Positions 22,752-36,000 of a stretch of DNA of 64,000 nucleotides are shown here, piece by piece. This DNA is from Gordionus sp. m RMFG-2023 (lineage: Eukaryota; Nematomorpha; Gordioida; Chordodea; Parachordodidae). How positions within the stretch are numbered: the stretch's first letter is position 1; each line of letters begins with the position of its first letter. Both the position numbers and the translations under genes were made by a program. Under the pieces are notes generated by a model, which saw only the letters and a program-made list of their open reading frames with translations, did no database searches and had not been told where the DNA came from. The DNA lies in assembly GCF_954871325.1 (NCBI RefSeq), contig NC_088776.1, forward strand, positions 33,900,508-33,964,507. Reading direction: 5' to 3'.

Positions 22752-25700
22752 TAGTGTTGTTAAAAAGTCGAGTTCACCCGACTACGACTCCGAGTCGAAG
22801 TCACAATAACTATACTCAAAACTCAAGTCGAGTTTTGAGTCGATTAGTCGACTCATTTATACGACTCGAGTTCCGAACTTGAGTCGTGAACTCAAGTCGC
22901 GACTCGAGTTCTGAACTTGAGTTTTTATCTTGAGTCATGAACTTGAGTTTTTATCTTGAGTCATGAACTTGAGTTTTGATCTTGATGAACTTGAGTTTTG
23001 ATCTTAAGTCATGAACTCGAGTTATGAACTTGAGTCGTGAACTAGTTATAACCTTAAGTCGTGAACTCAACAGGTTATCTTAAATTTTATGAAACTCGAT
23101 TACTTATATTAGTATTGTTAATTGGTTGTTATAGTGTTGTTAAAACGCCGCAAGTCGCGACCCCGACCCAAAGCTCGGGTCGTTTTATTAGACTCCGACT
23201 CAATCTTTGGGTCGTTTTTTTCGACTTCGACCCGAGTTCAAGCCGAAAAAAACGACTTCGACCAAAAATATGGGTCGTTTTTTTTGACTCCGACCCAAGT
23301 CCAAGCCGAAAAAAACGACCTCGACCCAAAATATGGGTCGTTTTTTACGACTCCGACTCAAAATTTGGGTCGTATTTTTCGACTCAAACTTGAAGTTTCG
23401 ATCGTATTTTTCGACTCCAACTCAAAGTTTGGGTCGTTTTTCTGACTCAGACTCAAACATCGGGTCGTTTTATTAAATCTGACCCAAAATATGGATCTTT
23501 TTTTAAAAGACGACTTAAAGTTAGGGTTGCTTTTTTCACCCCTACCAATATCTAGATCATTTTTTTCGACCAAAAGTCAAATAACATTTAGTATATATTA
23601 ATATTATAGGCGGAAAAGTTACTTAAAGCTTCTTTAAATTATAATGCTCTGATTAACTATTCATCATAGTTATATTTTAAAATTTTTAAGTGAAGATGTA
23701 ACATAGAAAAGTGCCATTTGTCATGATGGTTATTTTTGAACTTTTTTAAATGAAATAGATAAAAATATATATTGTAGACATGTTAAATCAAAATTTCAGG
23801 GATGATGTACCATAGATAAGTGGTAATTGTCATAATCGCTATTTTTGAACTTTTTTGAGTTTTTTTAAAGCAAATTGCTAAAATTATATATTCTAAACAT
23901 GTTAAATTAAAAATTCAGTGAGGATGTATCATAGATAAGTGACAATTGTCATAATCGCTATTTTTGAACTTTTTCAAATTTTTTTAAAGGAAATATCTAA
24001 AAATATATATTCTAAACATGTTAGATTATAAATTCAGTGAGGATGTATCATAGATAGGTGACAATTGTCATAATCGCTATTTTTGAACTTTTTCAATTTT
24101 TTTTTAAAGGAAATAGCTAAAAATATATATTCTAAACATGTTAAATTAAAAATTCAGTGAGGATGTATCATAGATAGGTGACAATTGTCATAATCGCTAT
24201 TTTTGAACTTTTTCAAATTTTTTTAAAGGAAATATCTAAAAATATATATTCTAAACATGTTAAATTAAAAATTCAGTGAGGATGTATCTTAGATAGGTGA
24301 CAATTGTCATAATCGCTATTTTTGAATTTTTTCAAATTTTTTTAAAGGAAATATCTAAAAATAAAAATAGCGCATATGACAATTGTCACCTATATATGTA
24401 ACATCCTCACTGAATTTTTAATTTAACATGTTTAGAATATATATTTTTAGATATTTCCTTTAAAAAAATTTAAAAAGTTCAAAAATAGCGATTATGACAA
24501 TTGTCACCTATCTATGATACATCCTCACTGAATTTTTAATTTAACATGTTTAGAATATATAATTTTAGCAATTTGCTTTAAAAAACCTCAAAAAAGTTCA
24601 AAAATAGCGATTATGACAATTACCACTTATCTATGGTACATCATCACTGAAATTTTGATTTAACATGTCTATACAATATATATTTTTATCTATTTCATTT
24701 AAAAAAGTTCAAAAATAACCATCATGACAAATGGCACTTTTCTATGGTACATCTTCACTTAAAAATTTTAAAATATAACTGATGAATATTATAATTTAAA
24801 GAAGCTTTAAGTAACTTTCCCGCCGATAATATTAATATATATTAAATGTTATTTGACTTTTGGTCGAAAAAAATGATCTAGATATTAGGTTAGGGGTGAA
24901 AAAGCAACTCTAACTTTAAGTCGTCTTTATAAAAAAAGATCCATATTTTGGGTCGGATTGAATAAAACGACCCGATGTTTGAATCTGAGTCAGAAAAACG
25001 ACCCAAACTTTGAGTTGGAGACGAAAAATACGATCTAAACTTCAAGTTTGAGTCGAAAAATATGACCCAAACTTCAAGTTTGAGTCGAAAAATACAACCC
25101 AAATTTCAAGTTTGAGTCGAAAAATACAACCCAAATTTTGAGTCGGAGTCGTAAAAAACGACCCATATTTTGGGTCGAGGTCGTTTTTTTCGGCTTGGAC
25201 TTGGGTCGGAGTCGAAAAAAACGACCCATATTTTGGGTCGAAGTCGTTTTTTTCGGCTTGAACTTGGGTCGAAGTCGTAAAAAACGACCAAAACTTTGAG
25301 TTGGAGTCGAAAAAAACGACCCAAAATTTGGGTGAGCTCTGTTCGAGCCGACTCGGCTAAGCCGATTAACAACACTAGGTTGTTAATACCCAGACCTGGC
25401 GCTTGGCTCTAAAATTAAACTAAATCTGCTAAGAGCACGAGGCCCATGTATTTTAAGTTATTTCTTATTAAACTTATTGGTTAAATATATGGTTATTACA
25501 GATTAATTGATAGATAATTAAAAGACCTATTGAATATGCAACAATTCAAGCGCCACTTTTCTATGAGTGAAGCTGTTTCTACGTAAACGGAAATTTTAAT
25601 AACATGAAGAGAAAAAATAATTCTTAAAATTATATTTTGAAATAAAGAGGTTGCTCGAAGCATAAACTCCTTCCTATTCATATATTTATGAACTATTATT

Positions 25701-26909
25701 TTCCTGATTTTATTATATTTAAAATCATAAGAAATATATATTTTTTTTATTTTTATAAAAATATTAAATAATAAAATAAATGGAACAATGAATTTGTTGA
25801 TCCAAAAATTTTTTTTATTTATTCGATTTTTTCATTGTAATTATAAAATTTAACTAGATGCAAAAAAAAATTTAAAAAATCCCCCACTCCTTAATTAGGT
25901 GCCAGATAGGCGATTTGGTTTTTTATTTTATTATAAAATTAATTTCTTTTTTATATTTAAGATTTTTTGAAATATTAAATAATTTTTTATAAAAAAATAT
26001 ATAATATTGCTTACAAATTTTTAAAGGAGATGGAAATGGAAGTTAAATTTAGGGGAAATGTTACTAGAAACCTCTTTATTTCCATACAGGATTAATTTTA
26101 GGAATTGATTTTTTCCATTCATGTTATCAAAATTTCCGTTAAAATTATTTAAAAATCTTAAAACTTAATTTGATAATCTAGCAGATATTATTCTCTTAAT
26201 ATTGTACAAAGTTAAAAATAAAATGTTAAGATCCATACATGCCCATTAAGTTTAATTAAGTGCAATGCTAAAAAAAAATTTCACGAACAAATATGAGTAA
26301 CTATATTAATTTATTATTCCCGGTCAAATTAATATACACCATATAAAGGTAGTTAAAACTATATTTATTTGATATCCATGCATTATCATATCAATATTTG
26401 ATTTTGATAAAATTATTCCTGACCTACGTAGAAATAACTTCACTCATCGAGAAGTGGAGCTTGACTTTTTGCCTATTCAATAGGTATTTTAATTATCAAT
26501 CGATTTATCTCTAATAACCATATATTTATATACTATAATATGTTCAATAAGAAATAACTTAAATTAAAATATATGGGCCTGAACCACGGATCTGTGATCG
26601 GGGTTCGTGCTCATTACAGATTTTAAGAGCCAACCAACCAATTAACAACACTATATAACTAATCAAGTTTCATAAATTTAAGATAACCTGTTGAGTTCAC
26701 GATTCAAATTCATAACTGAGTTCACGACTCGAGTTCATAACTCTAGTTCAACATAATTCGAGTTCAAGACTCAAGTTCGGAACTCGAGTCGTAAAAATGA
26801 GTCGACTTATCGACTAAAAACTCGACTTGAGTTTTGAGTTGATTTTTTGACTAAAAACTCGACTTGAGTCGTAGTTAAGCCGATTCGGATGAGTCGTTTA
26901 ACAACACTA
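22752..26909. mobile_element. Outer foldback element with hAT-type ends, between Nup62 and UBXN1
   Basis: Begins TAGTGTTGTTAAAAAG and ends with the inverted motif. Flanked by a perfect 8-bp duplication ATCTGGTT (22744-22751 and 26910-26917). The outer arms (about 22752-23110 and 26655-26909) are mutual inverted copies rich in GACTCGAGTTC-like repeats. Inside lie further inverted arms (23110-23131 continuing at 25386-25620, matching 26400-26654) that look like a second inserted foldback, interrupted in turn by the inner element at 23132-25377. No transposase frame. It occupies most of the 5.2-kb spacer between the two divergent start codons. Confidence 0.9.
23132..25377. mobile_element. Inner foldback element with hAT-type ends
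   Basis: Ends TAGTGTTGTTAAAACG and, inverted, TAGTGTTGTTAATCGG. Perfect 8-bp duplication GGTTGTTA on both sides (23124-23131 and 25378-25385). Outer arm parts consist of repeats of the type GGGTCGTTTTTTTCGACTC; inner parts hold about six copies per arm of a unit of roughly 116 bp that includes TGACAATTGTCATAATCG, closely related to the satellite of the 5.2-kb element. The centre of symmetry is near 24357 with almost no spacer. Confidence 0.93.
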
Positions 26910-27035
26910 ATCTGGTTATTAGGACAGTAGAGCTATATTAGAAAAACGATGTAATTATTATAATGCAAAATATGATTTGGTTTATCATTTTATTTCGATA
27001 AAGTGCCGTCTTTTTAAGCGAATTTTTTTAAATCG
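26910..27035. promoter_or_regulatory. 5' flank of UBXN1
   Basis: Only about 125 bp separate the end of the outer foldback from the UBXN1 start codon, so the core promoter and 5' UTR must lie here or inside the foldback arm. No specific motif is claimed. Confidence 0.4.
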
Positions 27036-30000
27036 ATGGCCGAGGAAACTACCTCTACTGACTTATTAATGGAAATGGGATTTCCTTTGCAAAAAATGTT
27101 TTAATTTTTGATATAGTTAACTAAATTTTTTAAATAGTTTTCAGGCTATTTTGACCACAGGCAGTCAAGATATTGGCCAACTCATCACATGGTTATTTAT
27201 TTAAATTTCTTTATATGATAGTTGTTTAGGATGGAAGAAAACGAAGTTTTTGAAAATGCTAATGATTCCCTACAAACTACCCTGCCATCAAAATCAACTG
27301 ATCAAAAAAGTGTTGATTCATTTGATCCATCAAAATCTGCTGGTCAACAAACTCTTGATTCATTAATCAGTCAAAAGGTTGAGGATGATAAGTTAGAAAA
27401 TAATAAAAAGTCTAACACATTTAAATGCAAAATGTAAGTTTTTTCTCTCAATAATTTTTTAAATTTACTTGTAGATGTCAAAAATTATTTAAAAATGATG
27501 AAATAGCAGCCATTCATGCTTCTAAAACTGGTCATGCTGATTTTGAAGAGAGTAATGAAGAATTAAAACCATTAACAGAGGAAGAAAAAAAACTTAAAGT
27601 TGAAGAGTAAAAAAATATGTTTTATGACATCTTAAATTAAATTACACATGCTGTAAAACTTCTATAAAGGTATTATTAACACATTTTATAAATTTTTGTT
27701 ATGTTACAAGGCATTTTCTTTACCTAATTATCTACATAAATAGCAAAATAATTTATTTTTTAACCAAGGAATACTTACCTTAGCACAAAGTTGTATTAAT
27801 ATTGAGCTATCTAAAAATGATTACTACCTACCTTAAATATATATAACTCCAAAACTATACAAAACTCTTTCACTATTTTATTTGAAAATATTTATAAAAT
27901 AATAAACTATATATATATTATAAAATATTTATTCTTATTGTACAATTAATGAAGAAATTTGCTTGAGGTTTTGCATTTGTCATTATATCTTCTCTATGAA
28001 GCCAAAACTGTCAAATAGTTTGCTGTTTATTAGAACTTGCCCTTTCATCCTAGCTTTTATATTACCTGATTATTAGGAGCTAATAAAGATAAACCCCCCT
28101 TTTAAACCCATTTTGGATAAATAATTAGTATACAGTTCCACAAATTATTCATTCACCCTCTCTGATATTTTTTGATATTCATATGAATTCAATCTGATAA
28201 CCAATATCAATCTGATATTTACATTAATTTTTATTTTATATCTTTCTAAAATAATAAAAAAAAGGTAATAATATTCTATGTAGTGTTGTAAACATTTCTA
28301 AAAAAATTGAACACATTCAACGTTCATTGAAAAAAATTGAACCTGTTCACGTTCACTTCCAAACAAAAGGAATGAATTCACGTTCATTCAAAATTTTATA
28401 ATAAATTTTTTTTTAATTTAATTTAATATAAATAAATGTTTTATATTTTTTTAACGCAATATATTAGATATTTTATTTTGATAATATAATTATAAATACA
28501 ACATAATATAACAAATAAAAAGATATTTATATTATAAAAAAAATTTCTTATTAATTATATTAACATTAGTTTTAAAAATTTGATAGAGAGGAACGCTTGG
28601 CAGTAAACACACTCTTTGCAGTATTATATTTTATAAACAACTCTTAACATGGGGAATTTATTAAAAACATTTATTGTTTTGTCCTTCGCTTCAATTTTTT
28701 ATAGATTTGTTGTGTGGAAGTTTTATCCATGCCATTGAAGCTTGAATACTGGATTAATAATTACAGAAAGAACTTATTGATCTTTATATATATATATATG
28801 TTCAAATCTTTAAAAAAATAAAATATATGTATAATTAATTTGAAGGTGATAGGTTTAATATCTTTTATTAATCCCATTTAATATTTCGTCTATCAATGTT
28901 TGACCATATTTTAGGCTACTAATTTTTTTATTGTTAAAATAACTATCGGTTGGCGTCATGTAGCTCAAATGCATTTTTTCTTCAAATTTAATGATTTTAC
29001 TTAGTTATAATATATTATATTAGTAATTTTATAATCAAATGTCGTTTTGAATTGGAACTTGAAGAGGGCACATTTTACATTTGGTAAGTATTGAATTAGT
29101 TCCTTCAATATAGGATGTTACTGTAAAATATTTATCAAATTTGGGCCATGGTGTTAATTCATCTAATTTTGAATTCAGAATCAGATAATTATGATGAAAT
29201 AATAATATCCATGCTTATACTAATCTATTAAATTAAAATATAAACAATAATATTCAAATTAATAGACTATAATAATGGCGTGTTTAAAAAATTTAAATGT
29301 GAAAAAGGAAAAACAGTTGATTATAAAATATAACTTTTTTCTTAAAAAAATTGGATTAACATTAAATTTTTCAAACAAATAAAAATAAAGTGTTTTTAAT
29401 ATTGAACGAACGTTAAATTCGAACGCGTTCGTCATAAAAAAAGGAACGCGTTCACGTTCAAAGTTCGTCAAAAATAAAAAGAACTAATTCATCATTTTTT
29501 TCAAAGAATGAAGTTCGTTCACTATGAACGCGCTCGTTTCCAACACGAATTTTATGTAATAAAAATAACTAAACTATAAATAAAGCATGAAATTTTTCTT
29601 TTCTCATGGCTAAGTTGAGTGTATTTTTTTTATTCCTAATATTATTCATCTCATTTAAAACATGGATAAAGTTTATGGCTCTATTTGACTCATTTTAAAT
29701 TATTTTCTTACAAATATATCACATTTCTACACTTTTTTTTTAATTAGTTAGATTTTTTATATATCATTATGTTTGTTGAGTACTTACCCTATGAATTTCA
29801 GACAATTTTTGCCATAAACATTGTGTATTTATATAAAATTTATGTTAAAAATTAAGAATAGCTCAAAAGTTACAGCAGAATTGTTTTAAATTTACAGTGT
29901 GTTGGCTATACATGCTAGAATATATTTCCAGCCAAATCAGATTTTTCAAATTTAAAAATTGCCTTCAGTATATGAATTAAAATTGAAAAAATTTTTAATC

Positions 30001-33000
30001 CCATGGATTTCATATCCCAGTACAATATATACAATCATAAAATAACCCAAAATAATGATGATATCAGATCGTTTTTTTGGCACTCCCTAGTTAATTAAAA
30101 CCAAATCATTTTATTCTTTAAATTTTCTGAACCAAGAACTAAATAAATTTTTGATAATCTGAAAAAATCTTAAATTTTTATTAGATTGGTCATCGTCCAT
30201 AGTAAGTTAAAAATGAATGTCTTAAAATGATAAGGATCTTCGATTAAAAATAATAGATTATTTATTAACTGATTATGATTAGTGTTGTTAAATGGCTCGA
30301 TTTGAGCTTATTTTTAAAAACTGCTAACTCAATATTTTATTTAGAAAAATATTAAGCCTTTAGATTACATTAATAGTTGTCCAAACCTTTGTGTTATCTG
30401 TGAACAAAATCTTCAGGCTTGCTAATATTTTTTTGGGTGAGTTAGACATTTTTAAAACTCAAATCAAGCCATTTAACAAGACTAATTGTGATTACCAAAA
30501 TGGAAGCAAAAAAATTTGAAACATGGTCGGCGAAAATCTCTTTGTCTGCATGAATTCATTTATTTGTAAAAATTATTATTTTAAGAAATTTGTAATTTTA
30601 TTTTTGGATACCTTGAACTTTCAACTTTTGAAAAGGGTTCGGATTCAGCAAAAACACTAGTGTTCGGGCTCACATCCCTGATATTCATTATATTGTCAAT
30701 GAATTGATTATTTCATCAAATATTTTATAACAATTTTTTAGAAAAGCTTTTATTCGTTAAAATATTTATGTATATTCATTTTTTAGACATATTATTTGTT
30801 GGCCGCACAAATTATTGAAAGAAAATTAGACAGTTAAACAATAAAGTGATTTCTTATAAAAATTGTAAATACTTTTCTTATCATTTAAAAATATTATTTC
30901 AAATTTAAGAGACCAGTGTAACAAAAATTTAAATATTTTATTTTTTTTACCTTACTATCTTTAGTGATGACTTCAAATTTTAATATTTAAATTGATTTAG
31001 TTTTTAATTAATAAATAATTAGTTTATATCTGAAAGAGGTAAAAATATAAAATTTTTGACTTTTAACCTTAATCTCAGGTAATATAAAAGCTAGAATCAT
31101 ATTTTGTTTCTGTTCTAACTATAGTATATATATCAAATTTTTTCGGATTTGAAAGAGTTGGTTGGGAGAGGTGCGTTATATGATTTCTTTAATGGTCATA
31201 AACGATTTTTTCGTAAACGTTTTATATATAATATCTAATAGGAATAACTATATTGGCCTTGGAAATGGTCACCTTTGGAAGTTTTACTGAATTAAAGAAT
31301 GTAAAGTTATAAAATAATTTCGTCATAAATCATTTCACAATTGTAATGTTATTTTAATAGATTACAAAAAACTTTAGAGAAACGCAGATTAGAAAAAGAG
31401 AAAGAAGAAGAAGAAGAATCCAGAAAAAGAGAACAACAAAGGAGGAAGCAAGGCAAAGAATTTTTAACTATCAAAGAAAAGTAATTATTTATATATAGTA
31501 AAACTTATTTAATTTGGGTTTTTGTTTTCGGGCAATTCCCTAATTTGACCAAAATATTTAGTCTCAATCATATTCCTATTAACTACTATGTATTAAAAAA
31601 ATGCGATGCCCAAATTAGTCAGGTTTTGCTGCAGTCAAACTTGTCAAGGCATTTTTTAATAGGAATTTGATTGGGACACAAATTTTTTTTTAGGAAATTG
31701 CCCATCAAGAGTTCAAATTAGACAGGTTTGACTGTATATATACAATTTTAGAACTTTGTCCAAAACATTAAATATTTGAATTTTTTGTTTTTTTTATGAA
31801 TTTAAAATAAGATTTAACTTATATTTTGAATTCATTTAAACTATGAACCATTTATATTTAATTTTTAATAATAAAAAAAAATATATTAAAATTTTGTGCC
31901 TCTTTTTTCTACACCCATTTTAAGCACACTCTCTCTAAAATCAATGATTACCTGGAAAATCAGCTAACCCTGCATTCATAGTTAGCGTGGATTAGCTGCG
32001 AAGTATACAATAATTCTTCTGTTTACTTATTGGCGAATTTTCGCTAACTGTGAATGCAGGGTAATAAATATCACTAACTTATTTTTGAAATACGTTGACT
32101 CATAAAATGTTTTATTCGAAAATTTTTGTTCCTTCCTTTCGCTTAATTATCCCCATTTTATCTCTTTTCCTTTGATTTTTGTCTAATCGAAAATCGACCT
32201 CATTTCTTTTTTAAGTAGAAACTATTACCGCTTCCATACATAATATAATTTTTACCTACCAATATTCACTGTTTCTGAAATGACACACAATAAAGTTATA
32301 TAAAACCCATTAAGTTTCCTCAGGGGTCAGTAACATTTTAAAAGCGTGAAACGTTTAAGCATCCCAAATCTACCTTCCACTACACCTATTAGATAGAAAA
32401 AGGATATAAACATATATATTGCAAACTTGGTGATATAATAGATAGGGTACAGTAGTGTTTTATGAATAGAATGCTGTAGAGATATGAATTACCTTCATGG
32501 CTATTTAAGTTTAAGATTGGAAGGATCAGCAGACTTCAACGATATTATCCTTGTAGAGGGTCCGCCCCAATTAGTAAAACATTTGAGCAAGTAGCCGGGT
32601 TCGATTCAAGCGTAATATAATTTAAGTAGGTGGTTCAATTGATAAAAAAAAATTATATTTTTAAATCAAAATTAAAAAACTAGACATAAATTTAGTATAA
32701 AAATTAGAATTTTTATTTTATTTATGGGCAAAATATATTTGAAAATATAAAACATAGTCATGTATCAATTTAAAAAAAATTATTTAGACGTATTAGCATA
32801 ATTCTTCCATGAGTTGTTCGCTCATCCTCGATTAGTGATAGAATGAATTTCAAATGTGAAAAAGATCCTTCAACACTAATATTATATATATTTATGTGAA
32901 AATATAATAAATTAACTTGGGTTGCAGGAATAGCAAATAAGATTACGAATAAAATATATAAATCAGGGTACTGCAGTTTAGCAGCTAAAAATGCAAAATA

Positions 33001-36000
33001 TTTTCCTTCTTATCCAATCTTTTAAAATCGCCCAAATTCAATCATTATCGTTCCAATACTTTTCTCTGCAATCGTTGGCCTTCTTTTAAGTATTTTCTCC
33101 TCCCTTTCTTTAAGTTGTATCAATTTCTCTAAATCATCCTGTTCAATAACTTCACCCGAACTATTATCATTAGAAAAAATGAGCGTGGATATAGGTTTAA
33201 TTTTACTCTCTAAATTAACAAAATACCTTTTCGCTCATTGATTTGTTCTAGGAAACAAAAACAACATTCTTTGAATGTGTTCAGTAACTAGAGTCCAAAT
33301 CTAATCTAATTTCATATTGCTTTATACTATTGATATTTATTTTTACAGCAAGGGGATGTTACTAAAAATTTTCTTAGTATTTTGTTAAGGATTCGGCAAA
33401 AAAACACTAAATATTATATTCATTATTTCATATTGAATTTATAATCTAAATCTATGTTTTCCAAAAAACATCACAATTATCAAATCGGTAGATGACTGTA
33501 ATAAAATAACAATGTTTATTGCGCAATTAGATAAACATGGTGTATTTGGTAATTTTGCTATAAGAAATTGATGTATTAACATTAGTCATCATATCCCTAA
33601 CTACTGGATCTCAGAAATTCAGCGTCAGAAAATAAATTAAATGCTAAACTATATATAGGTAGATGCGACCTATATTTTAAAATTTAACTCCTTTTATGAT
33701 AGAACTTGGTCGTAAATATGATTTTTCTATATATAGAAAAAACGAATATCTATTTTCAGAACCAGTTCTGATATCCATCATTATTCCTCTTTAATGTGAA
33801 ATGAAACCCTCATTAGTGCATATCATTATGGGTATGGTGGCTAAGATATACGTCAGTTTAAATAATACTTATTATTTTTGGGGAGATTATCCATAAATAT
33901 TAATGCCACAAACTGTCAACTTAATTCTAATTTATCTACATCCTTCAATATCATCAGAGTAAATTAGCCAACTATGTTATTTTGGCAATTCCATTATCTG
34001 ATATATTTTCAGAATAATTTTGTGTTAAAAAAATTATTAAAGAAATGAGTGTTTTATGTTTAAAAATATTTTTCTAATTTAAGTTTAATGATATATAATA
34101 ATTTAAAAAAAGTTATTTTATAATATTCTGCTGTGGTTGTATATAGTGTTGTTAAAAAGTCGAGTTCTTACGACTTGCGACTCGAGTCGTAGTCGTAAAA
34201 AACGGCTCCGACTCAAGCCGATCAAGGAGCCGCATGAGTCGGCTCACTTAGTCGGCTCGCTTAGTCGGCTCGCTTAGTCGGCTCGCTTAGTCGGCTCGCT
34301 TAGTCGGCTCACTTAGTCGGCTCGCTTAGTCGGCTCACTTAGTCGGCTCGCTTAGTCGGCTCACTTAGTCGGCTCAGAGGGTAGCTTGAGTTTATTTTAA
34401 ATTTAGAGCCAAAAATTATTTTAAAGTTATTGAGAAATTTTAAATAATAATGTAGAATTTTATTTATTTATTTTTAGTAAAATAATTTATTTTATTTATA
34501 TTTTATTTAATGCAAATAATATGTTTTGATTTGATTATAATAAAAATGGATTTATTAAATAAAAAAAAATTAATATTTTTGAGCTAAAAATTTTAAGAAA
34601 AAAATATTTTTGAAACATATTTTGCTAATTTTTTGAAGAAATTTAATTCTTTTGTTTTATCATAAAATTTTATTCTTTTTTTGATTATATCATAAATAAA
34701 TAATCTTTTAGGTCAAATCTTCTATAGTTTTTTTTATATTATTTTTATAAATATATCTATATTTTAAGTTTATTATTAGAGGTGGCTTTTTCTAAATATT
34801 TTTTTAATAAATATATTTATATTTTAAGAATATTAAAAGAGGTGGTTTTTCTAAATTATTTTTTTATTAATATTTATGTCAAACTTTTTTTTAATGCCGC
34901 AATTGTCATATGCGTTATTTTTTAAGATTTTTGGACACAAAAGGGTTATAATATAATTTATATTGTAAAGATATTATATTATAAATTCAATGAAGATGTT
35001 CCCTGGAAAAATGATAATTATCATAATAGGTAGGTATATTTTTGAACATATAAGATTTTTTTGTGACGCTAATGGGCAAAAATATGTTTCTTTAACTGGT
35101 AAAATTTAATGTAGATGTACCCTAGATAAATGACAATTGTCATAATAGTTATTTTTAAAGTTTTTCGAATTTTTTTGACGTAAATGGGCTAAAATAAGCA
35201 TTGCTAACATGTTAAAATAAAATTTAAGTGAAGATGTACCCTAGATAAGTGACAATTGTCATAATCGTTGAAGTTTTTCGAATTTTTTTGACGTAAATGG
35301 GCTAAAATAAGCATTGCTAACATGTTTAAATAAAATTTTAGTGAAGATGTACGATAGATAAGTGACAATTGTCATAATCGTTGTTTTTAAAGTTTTTCGA
35401 ATTTTTTTGACGTAAATGGGCTAAAATAAGCATTGCTAACATGTTTAAATAAAATTTAAGTGAAGATGTACCCTAGATAAGTGACAATTGTCATAATCGT
35501 TTTTTTTAAAGTTTTTCGAATTTTTTTGACGTAAATGAGCTAAAATAAGCATTGCTAACATATTTAAATAAAATTTTAGTGAAGATGTACGATAGATAAG
35601 TGACAATTGTCATAATCGTTGTTTTTAAAGTTTTTCGAATTTTTTTGACGTAAATGGGCTAAAATAAGCACTGCTAACATGTTTAAATAAAATTTTAGTG
35701 GAGATGTACCATAGATAAGTCACAATTGTCATAATCTTTGTCTTTAAAGTTTTTTGAATTTTTTTGTCGTAAATGGGCTAAAATAAGCATTGCTAACATG
35801 TTTAAATAAAATTTTAGTGAAGATGTACCCTAGATAAGTGACAATTGTCATAATCGTTGTTTTTAAAGTTTTTCGAATTTTTTTGACGTAAATGGGCTAA
35901 AATAAGCATTGCTAACATGTTTAAATAAAATTTTAGTGGAGATGTATCATTGATAAGTGACAATTGTCATAATCTTTGTCTTTAAAGTTTTTCGAATTTT

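Noticed and set aside
23061-23445. Overlapping open frames full of FFDSDP-like repeats
   Set aside because: They are translations of the GGGTCGTTTTTTTCGAC array in the foldback arm and recur mirrored at 25106-25375; periodicity comes from the DNA repeat.
32575-32625. Possible tRNA or tRNA-derived SINE (B-box-like GGGTTCGATTCAAGC)
   Set aside because: No matching A box at the right distance and no cloverleaf could be drawn by eye.
34231-34376. CRISPR-like regular array
   Set aside because: The 13-bp units abut without spacers in a eukaryotic foldback element.
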